Shown piece after piece: positions 1-11,409 of a stretch of 64,000 bases of DNA (positions within the stretch are counted from its first letter, which is position 1; every line of letters begins with the position of its first letter). The notes below the pieces were generated by a model. The model did not search any database. It was not told where the DNA came from and worked only from the letters and a program-made list of their open reading frames with translations. The DNA is from Salvia splendens (lineage: Eukaryota; Streptophyta; Magnoliopsida; Lamiales; Lamiaceae): the NCBI RefSeq assembly GCF_004379255.2, contig NC_056051.1:11075968-11139967 (forward strand), in the 5' to 3' direction. The position numbers and the translations under genes are program-made.

Positions 1-134
1 GTATTAATCATTCAGATAACTAAGGCACAATAACTTAATTACGGATTCACAAATCATAATCCTTGCAGGCTCTATTTTGTGATGGAAAGACGGCAGAAAA
101 CAAATTGAAATGCCTTTTGATTTGTAATGCTTAC

Positions 135-460
135 TTCTTGCTCATGTTTGACGAGATGTTGATCGAAATGGTGCTCGAGCCGCTCGTCAGCATAACTGAT
201 GCAAAATAGTTCAAAATATAAAGTTATTCTTCTGGTGCAATAAAAGCAATCAAAGACTCCAAGTAAGATTATCTAAAGTGGGACAAATTGCACCATAGTG
301 GAAAATATCAATCATTGCATACCTTAACTGACTCAAATCCGTATCAAGGATGTCTACTGACCGCCCCATATTGTCTTTCCCCTAGGAAAATGACAAGTTT
401 ATCTGCTTCACAAGCCATTCGAACAAGCCCAATGCATCTCTTGTGTCAATTGCCCAAATA
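135..460 (-). pseudogene. myosin motor-domain exons, class VIII-like (copy 1)
   Basis: Two minus-strand exon remnants match the myosin head around the relay helix. The first (about 460-323) reads TRDAL, then LFEWLVKQINLSF, an in-frame stop, then GKDNMGRSVDILD. After ILD the phase shifts and reads YGFESVK, which is the myosin ILDIYGFES signature with a small deletion. It ends at a GT donor. The second (about 218-135) reads ELFCISYADERLEHHFDQHL and then KHEQEV, like the FCINYANERLQQHF segment of plant myosins, and also ends at a GT donor. The stop and frameshift make this a pseudogene. The GRS-ILD wording favours class VIII over class XI, which is an inference from family knowledge. Confidence 0.75.
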
Positions 461-1424
461 TGAGGGAAAATAAACATGTCATAAGTGTGATGGTTTAGCT
501 ATTAAACTAAGCTGTAAAACACTCATATACGAGTAATTATTGATCTTCGAAATCATGAACCTATTCAGGTGTCAGAGATTTGGTGACCTCATCCTTTCGT
601 GTTCATACCCTCCAGGTTGACATCATAAGAATCAGATCTTGCTCATAAAACTTCACAAAACTTGATGGACCATAACAATAATGATTTCTCATAAACGGTG
701 CTATAAATCTCAGTCTTCATTTTCGTTTTGGCATTAAAAATAGAAAATTCTCAACGAGAGATCAAAGAATATCAGTAACAGGATGAGAGTAGCTAGATAA
801 TTTCAGAATGTATAGGATCCTGATTTTTTCAAAGAATTTTCCCGTCTCATAAAGAACCCACAGTAAAAAGCTCACATCGATATAATTAAGCCAAAAATAA
901 TTTATTTATAATTTTAAAAACCTAAAAGAACATATAAATGTAACATATCCTATATCTAGAATTAAGTGGCATGTATAATACGTTATCAAAACTTTATCAT
1001 CACTACGACAAGGAAATTCTAATCATAAGTCACAAAGACACCCACCCACATTATGGTCTCAAACAAATGTATATAACTAGCACAACTAGCATGAATGGAT
1101 CAGCCTTTCATTGTTGCAGATGATCAATAAATATTCAGCCACCAATACAATAAGTCTAACGGCTTTTTCATAACTGAACCGGTCAAAATCAAATGGTACA
1201 AATTGACATTTTCTATCATACATGAACACTATTTGTAGCTCCAATTTCACTTAGCTAGATAACATTTAACAAATGCATACCCATGAAAACAACCATAGTA
1301 ATTGTTTACTACAGCATAACTACAATAATCAAGTTCTAAATCTACTTGAGGTTCCCTTGCTCTAGCTAAATTATTGCCTTTGTACAAATATTCCACTAAA
1401 GTAAAATGACAAGTACACTAACCT

Positions 1425-2505
1425 CCCGGGCATGATGCTGAATTCTGAATGTTACGCCCTCTTTCTCCCGGTTAGTACTGATGTTTAGCTGAAAATGTTA
1501 CATATGTAGCTTTGGGAAGATTTGAAAATATATCCAGCAATGATATGAATCCAATAGGTGTCTGATCTAGCACACCATTGTAAACATACAGTAAAGAGAC
1601 ACAATTTGTTCGATAGTAAAATATCTATTCAACAAATGCAGGTAAAAGTCCGATAAAATAACAATTAGCAGATGAGAAAAATGAGTTGGGTGTATTATTA
1701 CGGTTCATCTTAATGTTTTACTGATTGACAGAAAATGGCTTTAGTTGCCCTTCTTCTCATGCTACCCATAATAGACATAAATAGAACTATGTCAATCAAA
1801 ATACTGTGTGAAAAAGGAAAACCCTACTATACAACAATTATAACGCTGATTACCTTCTCAAAAGGATCCACACAATCTTGGTTGACTTCAAAATCCTCTT
1901 CCAGTCATTTCCTTCTACCTCATATTCTTTTGATTGTAAATATGTTTCACCAGCACCAATAATAAAATTACAGTATCAGAAGGGTTATGCTAAAATATTT
2001 AATGCACAATTTAAATCAGAACAGTCAGCATTAAGGTGATTAATGTATTAATCATTCAGATAACTAAGGCACAATAACTTAATTACGGATTCACAAATCA
2101 TAATCCTTGCAGGCTCTATTTTGTGATGGAAAGACGGCAGAAAACAAATTGAAATGCCTTTTGATTTGTAATGCTTACTTCTTGCTCACGTTTGACGAGA
2201 TGTTGATCGAAATGGTGCTCGAGCCGCTCGTCAGCATAACTGATGCAAAATAGTTCAAAATATAAAGTTATTCTTCTGGTGCAATAAAAGCAATCAAATA
2301 CTCCAAGTAAGATTATCTAAAGTGGGACAAATTGCACCATAGTGGAAAATATCAATCATTGTATACCTTAACTGACTCAAATCCGTATCAAGGATGCTTA
2401 CTGACCGCCCCATATTGTCTTTCCCCTAGGAAAATGACAAGTTTATCTGCTTCACAAGCCATTCGAACAAGCCCAATGCATCTCTTGTGTCAATTGCCCA
2501 AATAT
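1425..2505 (-). pseudogene. myosin motor-domain exons, class VIII-like (copy 2, four exons)
   Basis: Read on the minus strand, the second duplicate gives a longer ordered run of myosin exons: the TRDAL/GRSVDILD exon (about 2505-2365), the relay-helix exon (about 2262-2179), an exon at about 1935-1845 with EYEVEGNDWK then, in another phase, EDFEVNQDCVDPFEK (plant myosins have DFEDNQDCLDLFEKK), and one at about 1475-1425 reading TFRIQHHAREV (family: HYAGEV). The order is that of the motor domain. Frame changes between and within exons show decay. The last exon recurs at about 3520-3470, before the duplication ends. Confidence 0.7.
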
Positions 2506-3644
2506 GAGGGAAAATAAACATGTCATAAGTGTGATGGTTTAGCTATTAAACCAAGCTGTAAAACACTCATATACGAGTAATTATTGATCTTCAAAATCAT
2601 GAACCTATTCAGGTGTCAGAGATTTGGTGACCTCATCCTTTCGTGTTCATACCCTCCAGGTTGACATCATAAGAATCAGATCTTGCTCATAAAACTTCAC
2701 AAAACTTGATGGACCATAACAATAATGATTTCTCATAAACGTGCTATAAATCTCAGTCTTCATTTTCGTTTTGGCATTAAAAATAGAAAATTCTCAACGA
2801 GAGATCAAAGAATATCAGTAACAGGATGAGAGTAGCTAGATAATTTCAGAATGTATAGGATCCTGATTTTTTCAAAGAATTTTCCCGTCTCATAAAGAAC
2901 CCACAGTAAAAAGCTCACATCTATATAATTAAGCCAAAAATAATTTATTTATAATTTTAAAAACCTAAAAGAACATATAAATGTAACATATCCTATATCT
3001 AGAATTAAGTGGCATGTATAATACGTTATCAAAACTTTATCATCACTATGACAAGGAAATTCTAATCATAAGTCACAAAGACACCCACCCACATTATGGT
3101 CTCAAACAAATGTACATAACTAGCACAACTAGCATGAATGGATCAGCCTTTCATTGTTGCAGATGATCAATAAATATTCTGCCACCAATACAATAAGTCT
3201 AACGGATTTTTCATAACTGAACCGGTCAAAATCAAATGGTACAAATTGACATTTTCTATCATACATGAACACTATTTGTAGCTCCAATTTCACTTAGCTA
3301 GATAACATTTAACAAATGCATACCCATGAAAACAACCATAGTAATTGTTTACTACAGCATAACAACAATAATCAAGTTCTAAATCTACTTGAGGTTCCCT
3401 TGCTCTAGCTAAATTATTGCCTTGGTACAAATATTCCACTAAAGTAAAATGACAAGTACACTAACCTCCCGGGCATGATGCCGAATTCTGAATGTTCCAC
3501 CCTCTTTCTCCTGGTTAGTACTGATGTTTAGCAGCAAATGTTAGATATGTAGCTTTGGGGAGATTTGATAATATATCCAGTAATGATATGAATCCAATAG
3601 GTGTCTGATGTAGCACACTAATGTAAAAATACTGTAAAGATATT

Positions 3645-4015
3645 CATATAGCACCTGCTATCGTTGCATTTTATGTTGCATCAGCCATAGCATAAACATG
3701 AGGAGTGTCCAAAAGCTTCTTTCTTTATCATCCCCATATAGCTGGACATTTTTAAATGGATTGACTAAGAATAATACAGGGCCAGCCATTCTCTATTCAA
3801 ATCAAAGACAAGAAAATTGTTTATAAGATTTAGAGGCAATCAGTATAAGCAAATAAAATGAAAAGGTGGAATTACATATATATTATCTTCTAAATATCTA
3901 TACCGAAGATTGTGAATAACTGAAGGCTCATTCAAATAACTTAGTTGTGCAAAATAATCAACTTAGTCAAGTATCTAAGGATTGGTTGGTAGAAGGTCTT
4001 TTGTGGGAACGGTCA
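3645..4015 (-). pseudogene. myosin N-terminal exon pair, copy 1 of 9
   Basis: Two minus-strand fragments lie in gene order. The first (about 4015-3890) carries a decayed version of the segment that reads DDLAQLSYLNEPSVLHNL in the better copies. The second (about 3800-3645) contains the start of the motor core, AGPVLLSVNPFKN-QLYGDD, then in another phase KLLDTPHVYAIADA. Both are hallmarks of the myosin head just before the P-loop. This copy keeps the PHVYAIAD part, which the copies at 9.1, 11.4, 24.3, 26.5 and 30.7 kb have lost. Several stops and frame changes are present. Confidence 0.65.
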
Positions 4016-4439
4016 CAACCTGTAGTGATAATGCAGTAAGTGCAAAGTTCTTGAAGAATGCAACAAAAGCAGTGAAGAGATGAAAAATTAAATGAACTAA
4101 CACTTACGTCCAATACCAGAATCAAAGCTTTCTCCCCTGAGTTTGATTTTATTTACCCAGATTCCCATAGATCATCATGTCGCCGACACCAAACACAAAG
4201 ATTCTAAAATCATGTCATCACCAACAATGAGTAGCTGAGAGCAAAATTCTATTTGTAAACTGAGAGTTGCTGAACATTTAGGCAAGACAAAGATGCAACA
4301 TTCTGATCATTCACGAGGCCAACTCTTTTCTCATGTGTCCTACTATAGTGTCGAGCAAAACAAAGTGCAAAGAAACTACACACATGAAAAGATGCATTCC
4401 AACGTAATATAGATAAGCCCGAAGTTTTAGATAACTACC

Positions 4440-5235
4440 TAATCTCAGGTAATGCAACCAGCACCAAGTCCATAAACCATTAAGAGTCCAAATGGACAGC
4501 ATGATATCCCTCTAAGCAAAAGCATTGGATCCTCCTCCAATCTCTTAGCATGATCAACTGCTTCACAACTCTAGCCTTGCTCGCTGCTCGTCTCGCCATG
4601 GTGATTGTGTGCTATGGAAACACAACATTAATCCCCTAATCAATCACACAATCTCAAACAACGTTGCTTTTCAAGTAATATGAAGATAAGGTTACTTGCA
4701 TTTTTTGCTTTCTTGACATTCTCCGTTTCTTTTGAGCTCTATTTTGTTTGCCTCTTGTGAAGTTTCTCTACAGAATTTTCTCCATCTTTGGTTTTCTCGT
4801 TGTTGGCATGTAAGATTTCACTCAATGTTGGTAGTCCGACATGACTTCTACCTCCTACAAAATGCAGACCACACATCAATTCTACGAACATTTTAATCAT
4901 TTGATTCATTATTTCATAATTAGAATAAAATGGGACCATCAATCTTAGGATGAAATTCAACACATCAAAACAGAACAAAATTATTATAGTTCGAATTGAA
5001 TCCCTAAAAATGAAAAATCATTTAAATTAGGGATTCTCATGTTAAACGAGTTATAGCTTTTCACACAAAGAAAACTGTGATTCCTTAACGATAGAGTTGG
5101 TGTGCTACCTCAAGAGCAGTCTCAAGATTGTTAGAGAGATGAGAAAGAAACTTGTCCAATGAATCAAACCCTCTCAGCAAAAGCACTGAATCCTCCTTAA
5201 ATCACTTAGCATGATAGACTGCTTCAGAACTGTGA
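4440..5235 (-). pseudogene. coiled-coil protein gene fragments (exons a, b, start of c)
   Basis: Minus-strand pieces of a plant protein of unknown function. Exon a (about 5235-5090) encodes a segment that reads LLLRGFDSVAKSLSHLSN in better copies. Exon b (about 4860-4690) reads LPTLSEILHANNEKTKDGEN and continues VEKLHKRQTKELKR. The first codons of exon c (MARRAASKARE-like) start near 4600. An additional exon (about 4560-4440) reads DHAKRLEEDPMLLLRGLSCC-like. I recognise the a-b-c-d set as one conserved coiled-coil family but know no function. Stops and missing joints show it is not expressed as an intact protein. Confidence 0.55.
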
Positions 5236-5524
5236 AGACCAAGCACAATCCAGCTCCATGTTAGGGAAAAGTAGATATGAAATCAATGATATTAGTACTA
5301 TTTAGACTTGGAAAAAACTCACATTTTCTTGGAACTCTTTCTTTGATACTGCTTTATACTTTTTTTCTAGATCTGTGACACCAATTTTTTCTTTTCTTTT
5401 TCTTCTTTTCTCTTTTTTTTCTTCCCACAGATCTGCTTTCCCTTTTTTCCTTCTTTTTCTTTTTTTTTCCTTTTTTTCTCTCCATTTTGCTTTTATTCTA
5501 CCCCTTCCATGTTTCTATTTACAC

Positions 5525-5965
5525 TTTCTGCCCTAATGTTGGCTGACTACAATCAATATCTCACAAGAAGATGAGATATCATGTGATGTCAGGTTGTCGA
5601 AGTTGAAACTCTCATCTTCAAAACCTTTTTGCGGAGACAAAAATCAAACCGCATTCCCCATAGCAAGCTCTCATAAGAAGATGAGATATCATGTGATGCC
5701 AGCTGGTGGTACTCGAAAATGCAGGAACTGGGTTACCCTCGTCAAGTATGCATTGTCATTTTCCTGTCTTGATTGCTCTGCTAAAAGTGCTTCAAGTTGA
5801 AGCTTCACCAATTCAACGTCTTCATCTCCCGTTACTCCATCACAAAGTTTCTTGTTCTCTTCCTCCAACAGCCCACATCTCTCTTGCATAAATGCCATAT
5901 CCCATCTGACCCACATCGGCTCTCTAGCCATGCTCGCTGCTTGTCTCGCCATGGTGATTGTCATC
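5525..5965 (-). pseudogene. coiled-coil protein gene fragment (exons c and d)
   Basis: A 91-residue minus frame starts at 5964 with MARQAASMAREPMWVRWDMA, then LLEEENKKLCDG and EDVELVKLQLEALLAE, a heptad-rich coiled coil. After the exon, copies of exon d read VEYHHLTSHDISSSYE and MRFDFSSPQKG in the better preserved repeats. The same pair recurs along the next 25 kb. Exon c here is the least damaged copy: no stop for about 260 bp. Whether it is transcribed cannot be seen. The family is known in plants only as an uncharacterised coiled-coil protein. Confidence 0.55.
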
Positions 5966-6059
5966 TATGGAAACACAACATTAATCCCAAAATCAATCAG
6001 ACAATATGTTAACAATGCAAGCATTTCTCCACGTATTTAAAGAGACTCATATAACACCT

Positions 6060-6445
6060 GCTATCGTTGCATTTTATGTTGCATCAGCAATAGCATAAAC
6101 ATGAGGAGTGTCCAAAAGCTTCTTTCTATATCATCCCCATATAGCTGGGCATTTTTAAATGAATTGACTGAAATAATACAGGGCCTGTCATTCTCTATGC
6201 AAAGCAAAGACAAGGAAATTGTTTATAAGATTTAGAGGCAATCAGTATAAGCAAATAAAATGAAAAGGTTGTCAAATAGAGAATTACATATATATTATCT
6301 TGTAATTATCTATACCGATGATTGTGAAGAACTGAAGGCTCGTTCAAATAACTTAGTTCTGCAAGATTATCAACTTAGTCAAGTATCTAAGGATTGGTTG
6401 GTAGAAGGTCTTGTGTGGAAACTGTCACAACCTGTAATGATAATG
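6060..6445 (-). pseudogene. myosin N-terminal exon pair, copy 2 of 9
   Basis: Same two exons as at 3645-4015: the leucine-tyrosine-rich DDL-QLSYLNEP segment (about 6440-6290, decayed) and the AGPVL-FKN-QLYGDD / PHVYAIAD segment (about 6195-6060). It is nearly identical to 12265-12650, because both belong to the duplicated 6-kb block. Confidence 0.6.
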
Positions 6446-6499
6446 CAGTAAGCACAAAGTTCTTGTAGAATGCAACAAAAGCAGTGAAGAGATGAAAAA

Positions 6500-7090
6500 T
6501 CAAATGAACTAACACTTACGTCCGATAGCTGAAACAAAGATTTCTCCATAGAGTTTGATTTTATTTGCCCAGATTCCCATAGCTGATCATGTTTCCAACA
6601 CCTAGCACAAAGATTCTAAAATCATGTCATCATCAATAATGAGTAGCTGAGATCGAAATTCCATTTGTAAACTGTAATTTGCTGATCATTTGGGCAAGAT
6701 AAAAACGCAGCATTCTGATCATTCATGAGGCCAACTCTTTTTTAATGTGTCCTACAATACTGCTTGATATGTTGCATTGACAACACGGAGCTTTAACTAC
6801 CCCAGCCAAATGCTTTAGTGTCGAGGAGAACAAAATGCAAAGAAACCAGACAAAGGACAAGCTGCATTCCAAAGCAATATATACATATGCCTGCAGGTAT
6901 GAAAATATATTAAAGCTCAAACTTGTTTTAGATAACTACCTAATCTCAGGCAATGCAACCAGAGCCAAGTCAATAAACCATATAGAGTCCAAATGGACAG
7001 CATGATAACCCTCTAAGAAAAATCATTGAATCCTCCTCCAATCGTTTAGCATGATCAACTGCTTCACAACTCTACAAATCGGGAACAAGT
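6500..7090 (-). other. decayed exon and intron debris between myosin and PPR/coil units
   Basis: No open frame of note. On the minus strand near 7080-6940 lies the DHAKRLEED-like exon with its GT donor, which recurs in each repeat unit. Near 6590-6520 is a short piece, IWANKIKL-like, which also recurs at 4.1, 12.75 and 28.8 kb. I cannot assign that piece to a family; a position upstream of the myosin N-terminal exon suggests it may be an earlier myosin exon. Confidence 0.35.
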
Positions 7091-8800
7091 ACAATTCAAC
7101 TTCAGTTTAGGGCTAAATAGGTAGGGAACAATGAGATTAGGACAACTATTTGGAATGCAAAAAACACACCTTTTTTGGCTTTTGGTTCTCAACAATCATG
7201 TCATGCGGCTGATAAGAGAGCTCTGGAAGAACTTATCGAAAGAAGGGCTAAACATCGACGAAGAAGAAACCGTGGAATATCAATGGTCCTGATGAAAATT
7301 GGAACTTAATTATCAGGGTTCAATCCATATTCCGAATTAAATGAACAGCGGCATGGATTTTAAATAGAGCAGTAGAAATACTTTGGGAAGGGAAGTCGGT
7401 ATTTATCCCCTTTTGTTAATATTCTGTAGCCGAGCCTCAGATTTATCAGAGAGAACCTTCTGACAGTAGCCAATCAGGAGTACGTTCGACACTCTGAAGT
7501 CGTATGTGTGGCAAGTAGAAGTCTAGTCATCTCCCACTGCCTTGGCTTCTTCGAGTTCTCCAAGCTTTACCAAAGAGCCCATCATGAAGCTTCTTGTTCT
7601 CTTCCTCCAACAGCCCAGATCTCTCTTGCATAAATGCATTATCTATCCCATCTTCTTCAATCAGTTTTCAAGCCATGCTCACTGCTCATCTCGCCATGGT
7701 GAATGTCAGCTATCGAAATACAACATTAATCATATAATCAATCAACAACCTCAAACAAAGTTCCTTTTCAAGTAATATGAAGGTAAAGGCTTACAATTTT
7801 TGCTTTCTTGAACTTCTCCGTTTTTTTAGGCTCTTTTTTTTGCCTCATGGGAAGATTCTTCATCATGTCATCGTTATTTAGACAACACTTCATCCCCACA
7901 TGGTTCAAACAAGGGGATAACATAGTATTCCACAGCTTATTCGGGCTATTTTTTGCTTCACATTTTTGTGGATCACTCTATTTTTTTTCTAGATCTGTGA
8001 GACCAATTTTTTCTTTTCTTTTTTTTTCCACAGATCTGCTATTTCTTTTTTTTTTCCTTTTTTTTTTCCTTTTTTTCTCCCCACTTTCTGCCCTAGTGCT
8101 TGCTGACATCATGATTACCCTTTAAGCAAAATCATTGAATCCTCCTCCAATCTCTTAGCATGATTAACTGCTTCACAACTCTACAAATCAGAAACAAGTA
8201 CAATTCAGCTCCAGTTTAGGGCTAAATAGGTAGGGAGTCAATGCGATTAGGAAAACTATTTGGAATGCAAAAAACATACCTTTTTTGGCTTTTGGTTCTC
8301 AACAATCATGTCATGCGGCTGATAAGAGTGCTCTGGAAGCACTTATCGAAAGAAGGGCTAAACATCGACGAAGAAGAAGCCGTGGAATATCAATGGCCCT
8401 GATGAAAATCGGAACTTAATTATCAGGGTTCAAATCCAAATTCCGAATTAAATGAACAGCGGCATGGATTTTAAATAGAGCAGTAGAAATACTTTGGGAA
8501 GGGAAGTCGGTATTTATCCCCTCTTTTGCTAATATTCCGTAGCCGGGCCTCAGATTTATCAGAGAGACCCTTCTGACAGTAGCCGATCAGGAGTACGTTC
8601 GACACTCTGAAGTCGTATGTGTGGCAAGTAGAAGTCTAGTCACCTCCCACTGCCTTGGTTTCTTCGAGTTCTCCAAGCTTTACCAAAGAGCCCATCATGA
8701 AGCTTCTTGTTCTCTTCCTCCAACAGCCCAGATCTCTCTTGCATAAATGCATTATCTATCCCACAGATGTGCTATCTCTTTTTTTCTTCTTTTTCTTTTT
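7050..8800. repeat. two-unit array of the ~1.11-kb chimeric repeat
   Basis: Two copies of the unit that is expanded at 13.2-23.4 kb. The shared anchor 'ttcttgttctcttcctcc' lies at 7591 and 8704, a spacing of 1113 bp. Each unit holds, on the minus strand, a fused coiled-coil/PPR exon, a short exon reading PHDMIVENQKPKK before a GT donor, the DHAKRLEED-like exon, a polypurine tract (T-rich on plus), and exon b (NNDDHDEESSHEANKKSLKK). It is the ancestral-looking short form of the array. Confidence 0.85.
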
Positions 8801-8839
8801 TTTCCTTTTTTTCTCCCCACTTTCTGCCCAAGTGCTGGC

Positions 8840-9050
8840 TGACTACAATCAATATCACACAAGAAGATGAGATATCATGTGATATCACACCTTTTTGTGG
8901 AGACGAAAAATCAAACTGCATTCCCCATAGCAAGCTCTCGTAAGAAGATGACATATCATGTGATGTCAAGTGGTGGTACTCCACAATGCAGGCACACCCA
9001 CATCTCTCTTGCATAATGTCATGTCCGATATGATCCACTTCAGCTCTGTA
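8840..9050 (-). pseudogene. coiled-coil exon d fragments
   Basis: The minus strand reads IVEYHHLTSHDMSSSYE followed by SLLWGMQFDFSSPQKGV, a conserved C-terminal segment of the coiled-coil family, then a second SHDISSSC, which suggests a partial internal duplication of the exon. The frame runs 88 codons (9038-8772) into a lysine-rich tail that is only the translated polypurine tract. Confidence 0.5.
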
Positions 9051-9114
9051 GAGCAGAAATATAAAAAATTAGCAAAGCAAAAAGATAATTTTAGCAACAT
9101 GCTAAACCAATATT

Positions 9115-9520
9115 TTAACAAGGGAAGCATTTCTCTCGGTATTTAAGGTAATATATAGCACCTGCTACCAATGCATGGTATGCTGCATCATCCCCATATA
9201 GCTGGAAATTTTTAAATGGATTGACATATTGCCGGATTGACAGAAAGTAATAAAGGGCGTGCCATTCTCTATGCAAAGCAAAGACAAGAAAATTGTTTAA
9301 AATTAGAGGCAACATGTATAAACAAATAAAATAAAAAGGTTCTCGAATAGAAAATTACATGGAGTATGTATTATCTTGTAAATATCTATCCTGAAGATTG
9401 TGAAGAACTGAAGGCTCGTTCAAATAACTTGGTTGTGCAAGAACGTCATCTTAGTCAATTATCCGAGGAATAGTTTGGTAGAAGGCTTATTGTGGGAACT
9501 GTCACAACAAAAGTAGTGAA
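9115..9520 (-). pseudogene. myosin N-terminal exon pair, copy 3 of 9
   Basis: Minus strand: the FKNFQLYGDD segment at about 9285-9190 with frame changes upstream of it, and a decayed DDL-QLSYLNEP exon at about 9500-9380. The PHVYAIAD part is deleted, so LYGDDAAYHA results, as in the copies at 11.4, 24.3 and 30.7 kb. The deletion groups these copies as one lineage. Confidence 0.6.
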
Positions 9521-9639
9521 GAGATGATAAAGCAGTAAGTGCAAAGTTATTGTATAAGCAACAAAAGTAGTGAAGAGATGAAAAATGCAAAGAAACCAGA
9601 CACAAACAAAGTTGCATACCAACGTGCCTGCAGGTAAGG

Positions 9640-9860
9640 AAATAGATTAAAGCTCTAACATGTTTTAGATAACTACCTAATCTCAGGTAATGCAACCAGC
9701 ACCAAGTCCATAAACCATAAAGATCTAAATGGACAGCATGATAACCCTCTAAGCAAAAGCATTGGATCCTCCTCCAATCTCTTAGCATGATCAACTGCTT
9801 CACAACACTACAAATCGGAAACAAGTACAATTCAGCTCCAGTTTAGGGCTAAATAGGTAG
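9640..9860 (-). other. DHAKRLEED-like exon copy with splice signals
   Basis: The minus strand shows an exon running from an AG near 9810 to a GT donor near 9675, reading EAVDHAKRLEEDPMLLLRGL in one phase, with a stop before the donor. It recurs at each 'ataaccctct' marker in the field. The donor and acceptor words are conserved between copies. Confidence 0.4.
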
Positions 9861-10089
9861 GGAGTCAATGAGATTAGGACAACTATTGGGAATGCAAAAA
9901 ACACACCTCTTTTGGCTTCTTGTTCTCAACAATCATGTCATGCGGCTGATAAGAGTGTTCCAGAAGCCGTGGAAAATCAATGGCCCTAACAAAAATCGAA
10001 ACATAACTAACAGTGTTCAATCCATATATTGAATTAAATGATGAGCGGTATAGATTTTAAAGAGAGCAGTAGGAATACTTTGGGAAGGA

Positions 10090-10420
10090 AAGTCGGTAAT
10101 TATCCCCTTTCGGTAATATCCCAAAGCTGAGCCTCGAATTTATTGGGGAGTCCCTTATAACAATATCCCATCAGCAGTAAGTTCGGCACTCTGAAGTCGT
10201 ATGTGTGGCAAGTAGAAGTCCAGTCATCTAGCACAGCCTTAGCTTCTTCGAGATCTCCAAGCTTTACCAAGGTGCCCATCACGAAGCTTCATGTTCTCTT
10301 CCTCCAACAGCCCAGATCTCTGTTGCATAAATGCCATATCCCATCTGATCCACTTCAGATCTCTTGCCTTGCTCGCTGCTCGTCTTGCCATGTCATTGTC
10401 AGCTATGGAAACACAACATT
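10090..10420 (-). pseudogene. fused coiled-coil/PPR exon
   Basis: The minus strand starts as coiled-coil exon c (MARRAA-like, near 10390), continues through the LLEEENKKL region, and near 10278 switches into PPR sequence: LVKLGDLEEAKAVLDDW, TYDFRVPNLLLMGYC and KGLPNKFEA. The PPR part is the typical helix-turn-helix motif of P-class organellar PPR proteins, which bind RNA in mitochondria or plastids. Two unrelated genes are joined in one exon-like unit. The joint recurs in every unit, so it arose once and was copied. Confidence 0.7.
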
Positions 10421-10479
10421 AATCCTATAATCAATCAAACAACCTCAAACAATGTTGTTTTTCAAGTAATATGATGAGT

Positions 10480-10765
10480 AGGGTACCTATAATTTTTGCT
10501 TTCTTGACATTCTCTGTTTCTTTTGAGCTCTTTTTTGTTTGCCTCTTGTGAACTTTCTCTACAGAATTTTCTCCATCTTTGGTTAAGTTGATGATCTTGC
10601 ACAACTAAGAAAACTATGATCCCTTAACGATGGAGTTGGTGTGCTTCCTCAAAAGCAGTCTCATGATTGTAGAGAGATGAGAAAGAGACTTGGCCACTGA
10701 ATCAAACCCTCTCAGCAAAAGCACTGAATCCTCCTTAAATCACTTAGCACGATCAACTGCTTATG
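10480..10765 (-). pseudogene. coiled-coil exons a and b
   Basis: The minus strand carries exon a (about 10765-10625; RGFDSVAKSLSHLS-like) and exon b (about 10600-10490; the REFSQEANKKELKRNRECQE family sequence). It is nearly identical to 23385-23610. A plus-strand frame of 75 codons over the same bases is a shadow. Confidence 0.5.
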
Positions 10766-11079
10766 AACTCTGGAAACAAGCACAATCCAGTTCAAGGTTC
10801 GGGAAACACAAAAACGAAATCAATGATATTAGAAGTACTATTAAGACTGCAAGAAACTCACATTTTCTTGGAACTCTTTCTTTGATTCTGCTCTCTATAT
10901 TTTTTCTAGATCTGTGACACAATTTTTTCTTTTTTTCTTTTCTTTTTTTCTTTTCTTTTTATTTTTCAACAGATCTGCTTTCTCTTTTTTTCTTATTTTT
11001 CATTTTTTTTTCCTTTTTTCTCCTCATTTTGCTCTTATTCTACCCCTTCCATGTTTCTTTTTTCACTCTCTGCCCTATT

Positions 11080-11330
11080 GTTGGCTGACTACAATCAATA
11101 TCCACAAGAAGATGAGATATCATCTGATGTCAGGTTGTCGAAAGTTGAAAATCTCATCTTCAACACCTTTTTGCGGAGACGAAAAATCAAACCGCATTCC
11201 TCATAGCAAGCTCTCATAAGAAGATGAGATATCATGTGATGTCAGGTGGTGGTACTTCCAAATGCAGGCACACCCACATCTCTGTTGCATAATGTCATAT
11301 CCGATCTGATCCACTTCAGCTCTGTAAGGC
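11080..11330 (-). pseudogene. coiled-coil exon d copy
   Basis: Two partial copies of exon d (HLTSHDISSSYE and FDFSSPQKGV) lie on the minus strand after a T-rich stretch (10915-11070 on plus). Nearly identical to 23920-24170. Confidence 0.5.
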
Positions 11331-11409
11331 AGAAATATCAAAAATTAGCAAAGCGGAAAGAGAAAATTAGCAACTTGTTGAACCAATATTTTGAACAAGG
11401 GAAGCATTT

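Larger units (their letters stand above)
1..3640. repeat. 2044-bp direct tandem duplication (second copy truncated)
   Basis: The sequence starting at base 1 begins again at base 2045 and stays nearly identical, with scattered substitutions and a few one-base gaps, up to about 3640. There the second copy stops and different debris begins, with the words 'gcacctgctatcg'. The first copy continues to 2044, so the unit is 2044 bp. Within it are decayed myosin exons on the minus strand, annotated separately; stretches such as 470-1420 and 2520-3465 look intronic and hold nothing I recognise. The high identity shows a recent duplication. Confidence 0.93.

Noticed and set aside
1735..1962. 75-codon plus frame with a hydrophobic start
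   Set aside because: It overlaps the minus-strand myosin DFEVNQDC exon and is absent as a frame in related copies.
7808..8125. 105-codon phenylalanine/serine-rich frame, like a membrane protein
   Set aside because: It is a translation of the T-rich tract of the repeat unit; similar frames at 8655, 10914 and 23756 have the same cause.
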